From positions 1-64,000 of the forward strand of contig NZ_QMFB01000021.1 in the NCBI RefSeq assembly GCF_003285015.1: DNA of 64,000 nucleotides. Direction: 5' to 3'. Made by a program: the position numbers and the translations under genes. The notes under the pieces are model-generated. The model saw only the letters and a list, made by a program, of their open reading frames with translations, ran no database searches and had not been told where the DNA came from. This document shows, in pieces, positions 7,913 through 17,100 of the stretch. The stretch is from Paenibacillus contaminans. GTDB lineage: Bacteria; Bacillota; Bacilli; Paenibacillales; NBRC-103111. Position 1 is the first letter of the stretch, and every line of letters begins with the position of its first letter.

Positions 7913-8076
7913 GTAACTATATCGGTTTAATTGGACGCGATTTATAACAGGACTTGTCGAAATGCCAAATCCATGATAAATATCAAAGTGCCCCTCTTTT
8001 TGAACTATTCCCGATGAAATCAAGGCCGGATTTTTTCACACTCGTTACATTTCTTGATGAGTATCGGAGGCGTCGT

Positions 8077-10311
8077 ATGCACAAGAAGTGGTTTCAACGG
8101 CTGCTGCTTTCTTACCTGCCGATCATTTTCGTGGTCAGTCTCAGTTTATTGCTAATGACTTATCTTACTTTAAGCGAAATGTCCAAAAAATCCGCTCTGC
8201 GGGCGAATGAAATGCTTTCGCGGGATATTATGCAATCCGTCGAGGTTTCGCTGCGCGGTATCGATGCGATGCTCAGCAAAGCCATTATGGATAACGGCCC
8301 GATCAGGCAGTTATTCGAGCCTCTTCCGGCGCAGCAAAGGCAATATGCCGACTATCAGGCCTCTTTGGCGCTAAGCGATCTCGCTGCCGACAATCCGATG
8401 ATCCATTCGCTCTATGTATACAGGGTGGATGACAATACCATTATCACCCCCTCGACGTTTACCGGATTGGATCATTTCGGCGACAAGGAATTTATCGGAC
8501 AGCAGGTTACCAACTTCGCTCCTTTTAAGTGGACGGTACGAAGAGAATATCGCAAGGAAGCCGGAGAGCGTCCGACAGACGTAGTGAGTTTAGTCAAATT
8601 CGCCAAATTGTCGGATAAAAGCCTGATTGTCGTTAATGTGGCAGCCGGCAGCCTGGACAAACTTATGCGCGAAATGTCGGGCCTATCGATTAATTTCCTC
8701 GATCTGGTCGATCAGGAGGGACACCTGATCGCGTCCAGGGATTTGACGGACAGCCCGAAAACTGCCTCAAGTCATCCTTCGGGCAAAGAATGGTCGAATA
8801 TACGCTCGGATTATACCGGCTGGACGCTTCGCAGCGGAGCGTATCAAGCCAGCATTGCCGAATGGGTGTCTTCACTGTTTTACGTATGGATTGCCGTCGG
8901 TTTCCTTGTCGTAGCGCTTTGTATCGTATGGCTTGTCTACGCTACCAGACGCAACTATAAACCGATTCGAAACTTCGCCGATAAGGTTGCCGATTACTCC
9001 GTGCAGCAAGGAGATAAAGCGGCTCATACGGAGAAATTGGACGAGTTCCAATATATCGAAACGGTGTTCGAACAATTGCTTGACCGCTCCAGCTTGCTGC
9101 AGGAGCAGAATAAGGAAAATCTCGATTATCGCAAGCTTCATGTTTTTCGTAATATGATCGAGGGCGCTGCGAGCGTCCGAAAGGACGGCTGGGCGTCCGA
9201 GCTGGAGCAGCTTGGGTTTAGCGATACATACTCGGGACTGATTGCCGCAGTTGTGGAAATAGACCGTTACGCGGATTTCGTCGCACGTTATAACAGCCGG
9301 GACCAATATTTGCTGAAGCAAGCGCTTAGGGCCGTCGTTATGGAAATCAGCGAAAGCAGTCCTTTTCTCGTTTGGCCGGAATGGGTAAGCCGGCATCAAC
9401 TGGCTGTCCTTTATTTCTATAAAGACGCCGCGGAACAGGATGAAAACGCTATACAACAATGTGAACAGCTGCGCACTTGGGTAGAACAAAATTTGTCCTT
9501 TACCGTCACCGTCGGCATCGGAAATCGAATCTCCCGCATCGAAGACGCCTCGGAAACGTACAAAAACGCTCTCCGCGCGCTTCATTACAAATCGTCTCTC
9601 GGCATAAACCGGCTAATCATGCCTAACGATCTCGTATCCAAGCCGCAGGGCGAGATTTTTATGCAGCTGCATATTATACGCGCTATTTGCCAATCCTTCC
9701 GTTCCGGAGACAGCGAATGGGAAGGCAGATTCCACGAGCTTTGCAATACGCTGGATTCCAACATGTTTTCTCATGAGGACCTGCTTAACATGCTTAATTA
9801 TCTGGTCTATCATCTGCATAAGGAAATGCTGGAATTGCCTGAGGAACACCGCGAGATTTGGGAGACCGCCGCGTATCCCAAGCTGCAGCTTATATTGGAA
9901 CGGGAAGAGACCGCCGCCGAGATTTATGCGGAGTTCTTTCGCGTGCTGCTAGATGCCTCCGCTCAAATTCGCGAGCTGCGTGAAAGCAAAAACAGCTACA
10001 ATCTGATTCACAGTGTCAAACAGTACATCGGCGAGCATTTTATGAACCCCGACTTGTCCTTGTCCCATCTTAGCGAGGAATTCGGCTTGAACTCCAGCTA
10101 TTTGAGCAGGCTGTTCAAGGAAGCGTTCGGCGTGAACTTCGTCGATTATGTGACCCGGATCCGAATCGAAAAAGCGGAGGAACTGCTTCAGAATACCGAG
10201 AAAGCCGTCCAGGATGTTGCGGTCGCTGTCGGCTATACGAATGCCCGGACCTTCATCCGGGTGTTCAAAAAGCTCAAAGGCTCCACTCCCGGAAGCTTCC
10301 GAAATGAATAA
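8077..10311 (+). CDS. AraC-family regulator with membrane-bound extracellular sensor
   Basis: The 744-aa protein begins at ATG 8077, behind GGAGGCGTCGT. It has a first membrane helix at about residues 8-30, an extracytoplasmic sensor of about 240 residues, a second helix at about 270-295, a HAMP-like connector (RNYKPIRNFADKVADY), a cytoplasmic coiled/GGDEF-like region, and a C-terminal AraC DNA-binding domain with two helix-turn-helix motifs (LSHLSEEFGLNSSYLSRLFKE, then VAVAVGYTNARTFIRVFKK). This layout is common in Paenibacillus next to sugar ABC transporters, where the receptor senses an extracellular glycan product and activates the adjacent operon. It is followed by a terminator, then by the binding protein, two permeases and a polysaccharide lyase-like gene, which are its likely targets. 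Confidence 0.92.
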   Translation: MHKKWFQRLLLSYLPIIFVVSLSLLLMTYLTLSEMSKKSALRANEMLSRDIMQSVEVSLRGIDAMLSKAIMDNGPIRQLFEPLPAQQRQYADYQASLALSDLAADNPMIHSLYVYRVDDNTIITPSTFTGLDHFGDKEFIGQQVTNFAPFKWTVRREYRKEAGERPTDVVSLVKFAKLSDKSLIVVNVAAGSLDKLMREMSGLSINFLDLVDQEGHLIASRDLTDSPKTASSHPSGKEWSNIRSDYTGWTLRSGAYQASIAEWVSSLFYVWIAVGFLVVALCIVWLVYATRRNYKPIRNFADKVADYSVQQGDKAAHTEKLDEFQYIETVFEQLLDRSSLLQEQNKENLDYRKLHVFRNMIEGAASVRKDGWASELEQLGFSDTYSGLIAAVVEIDRYADFVARYNSRDQYLLKQALRAVVMEISESSPFLVWPEWVSRHQLAVLYFYKDAAEQDENAIQQCEQLRTWVEQNLSFTVTVGIGNRISRIEDASETYKNALRALHYKSSLGINRLIMPNDLVSKPQGEIFMQLHIIRAICQSFRSGDSEWEGRFHELCNTLDSNMFSHEDLLNMLNYLVYHLHKEMLELPEEHREIWETAAYPKLQLILEREETAAEIYAEFFRVLLDASAQIRELRESKNSYNLIHSVKQYIGEHFMNPDLSLSHLSEEFGLNSSYLSRLFKEAFGVNFVDYVTRIRIEKAEELLQNTEKAVQDVAVAVGYTNARTFIRVFKKLKGSTPGSFRNE

Positions 10312-10320
10312 ATATGACGA

Positions 10321-10382
10321 CAGCCTGAATCTGTTCGGCCCGTGCCATAAGCGCTGCCGAAGCCGATTCAGGCTGTTTTTAT
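10321..10382 (+). terminator. Rho-independent terminator after the AraC sensor gene
   Basis: CAGCCTGAATC pairs with GATTCAGGCTG and is followed by TTTTT. The large loop (about 33 nt) can form a smaller internal hairpin. Confidence 0.85.
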
Positions 10383-10571
10383 AAGGCTTTCGCAAATTTT
10401 GACCATCAGAAAAAAAACGGTCATTTACGGCCGGTTACGCGGGATGCTACCTTATGACATGAAACCGGTCTTGATTTGAAAAGGAAAGGAGAACATGCCG
10501 CCGTGTAAAAAACATGGCACGAATGCGTCAACCTAAAAAAAGAAGCTTGTTCTATTCAAGGAGGGGCAGAA

Positions 10572-12026
10572 TTGAAGATCACTTGGAAAAGCACAGGAGT
10601 ATCGCTCGTCAGTCTGGCCGTTTCGCTGTCGCTTATAGGCTGCGGCGGTAAAAATGAAAACACGCCTTCCGCAAGCCCGATTGCGGCGAAAAACTCCCCG
10701 GCCGAAACGGAAGCCGCGGTTTACCCGGAGAACGGACTGCCGAAGGATCAAAAAGTAACGCTTAAGGTCGGCTTTTTTGAAGGCGGGATGGGCAGAGAAT
10801 ATTTCGATTACGCGATAGATACGTTCAAGAAAAAATTTCCTAACGTCGACTTTGCCGTTACCTATTCGCCGGAGATGACCAAAATCATTACAACCAAAGT
10901 GTCGGCCAATAACGATAACGACATGTTCGATCTTTTCTCCACTGCTACGGATGCCCTATCGCTCGTAAAAGCGGGCAAGCTGGAGCCGCAGGAGGACGTT
11001 TGGGACCGGAAAGCATACGACGGCAACGGGAAAACCTTGAAGGAATTGTCCCTGGACGGTCAATTCGCCTCGGCGCCGCGTTTTCTCGGGAAATCGTACG
11101 CCGTACCGGTCGTTTCTTCCGGCGGCGGATTATTCTTCGACAAAACCTTGTTCGAGCAGCACGGATGGAATCAAAACCCGAAAACCTGGAAGGAATTCGT
11201 CGAATTATGCGAGGCCATCAAAGCGAAGGGGATCATCCCGATTACGTATCCCGGCAAGTTTCCCGGCTACATTACGAATGGCTTTGGGGACTATAAGCTG
11301 TTCGAGCTCGGCAACTTGAAAGGGAATTTAAATAAGGTCGAGGACAGCTTCAGAAATTATACGCAATCGCTATATATGTCGCCTGAAAGCGTCGAGCTCT
11401 GGAGCCGCATTTACGAGCTTGGCAAGAAGGGATTTTTCCCCGATGGCGTTGCCGCTCTGAACCATACCCAATCGCAAATGCAGGTGCTTCAGCATCAAGC
11501 CGCCATGGTTTCTACGGGCGTTTGGGTACAGAACGAAATGAAAGATTCGACGCCGCAAAATTTCAAATGGGGCTTTATGTCGGTGCCGATGGGAGATAGT
11601 CCGGACGATACGATCTGGGTCAGAAATACGACCAGCGAGGGCTTTTTCATCTGGGCGGCCAAACCGGAGCTAACCAAGAAATGGGCTAAAGAATTCAGCG
11701 TGTGGTTATGGAACTTGGATATTCAGGAGGCTATTGCGGAGAAGGGCGGACAACTGCCGATCCGCAAGGATTATTCCGACGATCAGACGCGCGCCGGCAA
11801 GCTTCAGGACGCTCCTAAATCATTGCTGGACTATATGAAACGGAATAAGGTTCATATCGAAAGCGAATTCCGCGCTACGAATGTGACCGACCCCGCTGCA
11901 GCCCAAGCGAAGAAGGTCATGAGCGACGCGACCTCGGAAATCGCCTCCGGCAAGCAGGATCCCCTGCCGAAGCTGAAGGAAGCCGATGAATTGATGAAGA
12001 AGGCAATCGAAGCGCAAGCAAAATAG
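10572..12026 (+). CDS. ABC transporter sugar-binding lipoprotein
   Basis: This is a 484-aa extracellular solute-binding protein of the family-1 (MalE/UgpB-like) type. It starts at a TTG with GGAGGGGC upstream. The signal peptide ends in the lipobox LIGC (Cys24), followed by an Asn/Pro/Ser-rich tether to about residue 50. The mature part has the typical start VTLKVGFFEGG and the conserved central GGGLFFDKTLFEQHGW and PKTWKEFVELCEAIKAKGI. Two permeases follow directly. The missing ATPase would be supplied by a shared MsmX-type protein encoded elsewhere, as is common in Bacillales. Its context with a heparinase-like enzyme suggests import of oligosaccharides from an acidic polysaccharide, which is an inference. 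Confidence 0.94.
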   Translation: MKITWKSTGVSLVSLAVSLSLIGCGGKNENTPSASPIAAKNSPAETEAAVYPENGLPKDQKVTLKVGFFEGGMGREYFDYAIDTFKKKFPNVDFAVTYSPEMTKIITTKVSANNDNDMFDLFSTATDALSLVKAGKLEPQEDVWDRKAYDGNGKTLKELSLDGQFASAPRFLGKSYAVPVVSSGGGLFFDKTLFEQHGWNQNPKTWKEFVELCEAIKAKGIIPITYPGKFPGYITNGFGDYKLFELGNLKGNLNKVEDSFRNYTQSLYMSPESVELWSRIYELGKKGFFPDGVAALNHTQSQMQVLQHQAAMVSTGVWVQNEMKDSTPQNFKWGFMSVPMGDSPDDTIWVRNTTSEGFFIWAAKPELTKKWAKEFSVWLWNLDIQEAIAEKGGQLPIRKDYSDDQTRAGKLQDAPKSLLDYMKRNKVHIESEFRATNVTDPAAAQAKKVMSDATSEIASGKQDPLPKLKEADELMKKAIEAQAK

Positions 12027-12103
12027 ACGGACGCCTGAGGGGGCCTCCGGTTTCCGGATGCTCTCCCTCCCTCTCCAGTCATTACCTGAAAGGAGCGCTA
12101 TCT

Positions 12104-13063
12104 TTGAACCGGCATGAACCTGCCGCAGCCGAACTAAGACCTGCACGACAAGGATGGCTGCAAAAAAAGCTGACTCTCGCGCAAACTCAAAAAAGCATCT
12201 TTTTACTTGTAGCCCTGGTGCCCGCTTTCGGAGGCTATGTCCTATTTACTCTCTATCCAAATCTGCTGTCCATTTACTACTCGCTGCTCGATTGGGACGG
12301 CATTTCGCCTCCGAAATTCGTAGGACTGAGCAATTATACGGCGATGCTTCAGGATAAATACGTCTGGCGCGCGCTGCTGCACAATTTGCTTTACATGGCT
12401 ACCGTCCCGCTGCTGGTTATTTTTATTTCCCTGTTGTTGGCGTATATCCTGACAAGCAAAGCATATAGAGGCTCCTCCTTTTTCAAGGTGCTGTTCTTTT
12501 TTCCCAATGTTCTGTCCACTGTGGTCATCGCTTTGCTGTGGGCGTTCGTCTACGACGGCAGCATCGGCATTCTTAACGCTTTTCTGAGAATGATCGGGAT
12601 CGGGATCGGCAACTTTTACTGGCTCGGCGATGTCCGCACGGCGATTTGGGCCGTCATTCCGCCTTATGTATGGGGAGGAGTCGGCTTATACGTGATCATT
12701 TTCGTCAACGCCATGGCGACGATTCCGAAATCGCTCTATGAATCCGCCATTTTGGAAGGGGCCAATCATATAACTCGCCTCACACGCATTACGATCCCGT
12801 TAATTATGCCGATCATTCGCGTCGGGGTACTGTTTCTCGTGCTCGGTTCGCTAAAGGGCTTCGAGCATGTGCTCATTCTAACCAACGGAGGGCCCGCGGG
12901 CTCGACGGATGTCATCGGCTTGTATATGTTTAACCTTGCCTTCGGCAAAGACTACCACAATTACGGTTATGCTTCGGCGGTCGGCATGTTCCTGTTCGTT
13001 ATTCTCGTGGCCGCCAAGCTGCTGATGGACAAAGCGCTTCCGAACAAGTCCGTCGAATACTAA
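12104..13063 (+). CDS. ABC sugar transporter permease, MalF/UgpA type
   Basis: The 319-aa protein starts at TTG 12104 with AAAGGAGCGC upstream. It has six membrane helices. The coupling EAA loop (YESAILEGANHITRLTRITIPLIMP) matches family permeases that contact the ATPase. A short cytoplasmic N-terminal extension (about 30 residues) precedes the first helix. It lies 77 bp after the binding protein and just before the second permease, so the three form one importer. No ATPase gene is adjacent. Confidence 0.95.
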   Translation: MNRHEPAAAELRPARQGWLQKKLTLAQTQKSIFLLVALVPAFGGYVLFTLYPNLLSIYYSLLDWDGISPPKFVGLSNYTAMLQDKYVWRALLHNLLYMATVPLLVIFISLLLAYILTSKAYRGSSFFKVLFFFPNVLSTVVIALLWAFVYDGSIGILNAFLRMIGIGIGNFYWLGDVRTAIWAVIPPYVWGGVGLYVIIFVNAMATIPKSLYESAILEGANHITRLTRITIPLIMPIIRVGVLFLVLGSLKGFEHVLILTNGGPAGSTDVIGLYMFNLAFGKDYHNYGYASAVGMFLFVILVAAKLLMDKALPNKSVEY

Positions 13064-13092
13064 CTGGCAGCGTGAAAGGGCAGATAGCTTGC

Positions 13093-13929
13093 ATGAATGA
13101 AAAACGAACGTGGGTTGACGGCATATGGTGGATCATTTTGCTTGCCTGGTCAATCACTATTCTTTTCCCGCTGGTGTGGGTGCTGTACGAATCGTTAAAA
13201 ACAAACCGCGAATTTTTCCAAGACATATGGGCGTTACCCGAAAAGCTTAAGTGGGCCAACTACTCGCTTGCCTGGGCCAAGTACGGGATCGGCGCTTCGA
13301 TGCTGAACACGCTGTATTACGTAGGGGCGAGCTTGCTGATCGGCCTCTTCCTGACGACAATCAATGCCTACGCGCTGACGCGCATGCAATTTAAAGGCCG
13401 CAAGCTGCTTTGGGCCGTCATCATGCTTTCCTTGTTCCTGCCCGGTATCAATGCTTTGATCCCCCAATACGTGCTCATGCGGGATCTGCATTTGACGAAC
13501 AGCTTGACGGGACTCGTCATACTCGACAGCCTAGGCGAAAGCGTATTTTATTTGCTGCTGCTTGGAGGCTTTATGCAATCGCTGCCCAAGGAGATGGAGG
13601 AGAGCGCTTTCATGGACGGTGCCTCCCTCTTTCAAGTATTTTGGAAAATTATCGTGCCGCTGTCGATGCCGGGCGTGATGACGGTCGCCATTTTCAAGTT
13701 CCTCGGACTGTACAACAACTTCCTCGGCCCGTTTATATACTTGGGCGATCCCAAGAAATATACGATCGGAGTAAGTATGTATGCGGCCAATCAGATGATG
13801 CAGTATACGGCCGACTGGGTCACCCTGTTTGCGGGGGTCGTCATTGCTATGGTGCCTTCGGTCATTATGTTCGTCTTCTTCCAGCGTTGGATTGTCGAAG
13901 GCGCTACATTAGGAGCTGTAAAGGGATAA
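13093..13929 (+). CDS. ABC sugar transporter permease, MalG/UgpE type
   Basis: This 278-aa inner-membrane permease has six helices and the EAA loop EMEESAFMDGASLFQVFWKI, with the typical C-terminal ending VEGATLGAVKG. The ATG at 13093 is chosen because AAAGGG precedes it and it matches the usual family start just ahead of the first helix; a GTG at 13072 would add seven residues but has no ribosome binding site. It partners the preceding permease and lipoprotein. The large lyase gene follows after 212 bp in the same direction. Confidence 0.94.
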   Translation: MNEKRTWVDGIWWIILLAWSITILFPLVWVLYESLKTNREFFQDIWALPEKLKWANYSLAWAKYGIGASMLNTLYYVGASLLIGLFLTTINAYALTRMQFKGRKLLWAVIMLSLFLPGINALIPQYVLMRDLHLTNSLTGLVILDSLGESVFYLLLLGGFMQSLPKEMEESAFMDGASLFQVFWKIIVPLSMPGVMTVAIFKFLGLYNNFLGPFIYLGDPKKYTIGVSMYAANQMMQYTADWVTLFAGVVIAMVPSVIMFVFFQRWIVEGATLGAVKG

Positions 13930-14141
13930 AGTTATGCCAGTCCGTAAGGAGGTGATTATTCGTATCGTGGGGCTCTAGCGTTGGGTGCCGCTTCGGATAG
14001 GAGAACAAGACAAGGATAAACGTTCATGGAGCCTTTTAATCCCGAGCGTTTACCGAGACGAAAAACGAACAGCGGAGATAAGCTTTCTGGCGCGACCAAA
14101 CTCATGAAAAAAAGGAAGTGTCGAAGAGGGTGCGAAAACCA

Positions 14142-17100
14142 ATGAAAGTAATGAAAAGCAGCCTTGTCCTTTATCTTTTGCTTCTTAGTTTGCTTATGAG
14201 CGGGATGCCGGGTGTTAATTCGCCTGTCGCCCATGCTTCCGGGAGCAGCCCTATCATATACAAGTTCACCCACATCGGCTTCCCCGGCCAGCCTACACAG
14301 CCAGGCTGGAGTCTGGTAGGCTTGCCAACGACTTATCCTGTCCTGGGCTATCAGTTTTACGGAGCGGCGATCGGTACCGAAAACGTGGGGATGTCGCGCG
14401 ACTTTCAATTTAATGTTCCCGAAGATGGAACGTATTTGATCAAGTTCAAAGGCTTCCTGGCCGGGTCGGGAGCGATCGCAGCGCTGCAAATCGACGGCAA
14501 AGCGATAGGCACCTACGACTTCTACGGCGCGACCGCCGGCTATGGCCCGACGACCGCGATTCGATATGCCGCTTTAACGGCAGGCACGCACACGCTGACG
14601 CTCAAAACGATCGGCAAGCAAGCGGCATCGGCCCAATACCGAATGACGCCAAGCGAGTTTATACTGGAGCCGGTTTCGGCCATGCCGTCATTGGCAGGTG
14701 TGACGCTTGCTGCCGGACAGCCGGACATCTTTCTCGGCTCCCAAGTTCAATTAGCCGTAAGCGGCCAAACGAATGACGGCGTTGTGACGGATTTGTACGG
14801 AGCGCAAATTCAATATGCCAGCGATAACGAAGAAGTGGCCTTGGTCGATACCAATAGCGGCATGCTGACCGCTGCGGGTATAGGCGCCGCTTCCGTTACG
14901 GCAAACGTATATTATAACGGCGCTCACTTTTCGGCGGTATTGCCAATCAACGTGCTGATTCCGCCGATGACTTACAAGTTCACGCATATCGGCTTTCCCG
15001 GACAGCCGACACAGGAAGGCTGGAGTCTTGTAGGCTTGCCGACTACGTACCCTACCCTTGGCTATCAAAATTACGGAGCGGCGATCGGCACCGAAGGTGT
15101 CGGCATGTCACGCGATTTCCGGTTCGATGTCCCCGCAGACGGAACCTATTTGATCAAATTCAAAGGTTTCCTGGCCGGATCGGGAGCGATCGCGGAGCTG
15201 CAAATCGACGGAAAAGCGATCGGCACCTATGACTTTTACGGCGCGACCGCCGGATTTGGCCCGACGAATCCGATCCGCTACGTAGCTTTAACGGAAGGCA
15301 CGCATACGCTAACGCTGCAAACGGTTGGCAAGCAAGAGGCATCAGCCCAGTACCGGATGACACCAAGCGAATTTATTTTGGAGCATACGCCGGACTTGCC
15401 TGTATTGGAGAGCGTAGCGTTCGCTTCCACGCTTCCGGAGCTCTACGTCGGCTCCAAGACCAAGCTCCCTGTTATCGGGAAAACGCAAGCCGGCGTTCCG
15501 TTCGAGCTCCCACAGGAGTACATTCAATTTACAAGCAGCGACGAGAGCATAGCTGTCGTCGATCAAACCGGGATGTTGACCGCTGCCGGATTGGGCACGG
15601 CTACCGTAACGGCCGACGTTTATTTGAACGGCGTCAGCCGCTCGGCGGTTTTGCCGGTTCATGTTGTCGAGATTACAAACGGAAAATCCCGCAGCACGAT
15701 CTATACGGCCGATAAGATTGCCGCAGCCCGCAGCAATATCGACAGCTACGATTGGGCGGCCGATCTGCGAGACGAAGCCGTCACCAAAGCGGACGCCTTT
15801 TTGGCGAAAGGGCTTGATTTCCTTTGGGAATTAGTGCCGCCGCAAAGTCTTCCCCGCGGCTATAGCGTAAACGAAAAGCTCGGAAGCCCGGTAACCGGGA
15901 AGGAAATCGATAAATTCGGTTCCTATCCGTATAAGGTCGATCCGCTTAACGATCCTTGGAAAATTACCGATCCGAGCAGCGGCTACAAATTTCCGACGAA
16001 CGATTTCGGCGCTTATTATCGCAGCGGACTCGACAACCATGGCGTCTTTGATCCGAATAAAGCGGACCGCAGCCTGCTCGTCAATACGCTTTATCCGGAA
16101 AAAGGCCCGACTTGGGGAGTGGATGACGGCACGGGCTGGGTGGACGAAAACGGCAACTATTATACATTCATCGCTTTCTATATCCACTGGGGGATTTGGG
16201 CCGATAACGGTCCCGGAGGCTTGAAAGGGTTTATTCCGAATGCGCTGGATACGTTCCGGGATGCCTATCTGTATACGGGGGACATCAAATATGCCCGTGC
16301 GGGCACTGTTCTGCTGGATCGCATAGCCGACATCTATCCAAGTTTGGATACGTCGGTTTATAACAGAAGCATCTATCAAAATGCCGACGGCTTTACCCGT
16401 TTGGGCAAAGCTACGGGGTCGATCTGGGAGAGTCTGCTCGTAAAGCATTTCCTTTATGCTTACGATGCTTTCTATCCGGCAATGAACGATTCGGCGCTCC
16501 TCTCGTTTCTGGGTGCAAAATCCGCCGAATATGATCTGGGACCGCTTAAGTTCAACGCAAGCGGCATTCGCCGCAATATTGAAGACGGCATTGTCAAACA
16601 GATTTATCCCGGTATACAATCCTCCCGTATAAGGGGGAATCCCGGATTTCACCAAAGCGCGCTGGCGCTGGCGGCTGTCGTCTACGACAAATTTCCGGAG
16701 ACGAAGGAATGGCTGGATTTCGACTTCCAGTCCGGCGGCTTCCAAACGAACCCGTTTCGGGTTACCGGGGGTAACATCGGCTCGACGTTGGTGGACCTTG
16801 TAGACCGCGACGGCAACGGCAACGAGGCCGCTCCTCTCTATAACTCGTTATGGCTGACCAACTATCTCGAGCTGGCGAATATCCTTGACGGCTACGACTT
16901 GTATCCGAGCGCTGACCTTTACCAGAACGTAAAGTTCCGAAACATGTTTTCAGGCGTATATCAATGGATACAAAGCGAGGTTTTCACCCCGTCAATAGGC
17001 GATTCGGGAAGTACGGGAAAACCGATCATCTTTTTCTCGATGCCGACGATGATCGAAGCATTCAAGCACTATCAAGACCCCGAATACGCCCAGTTGATTC

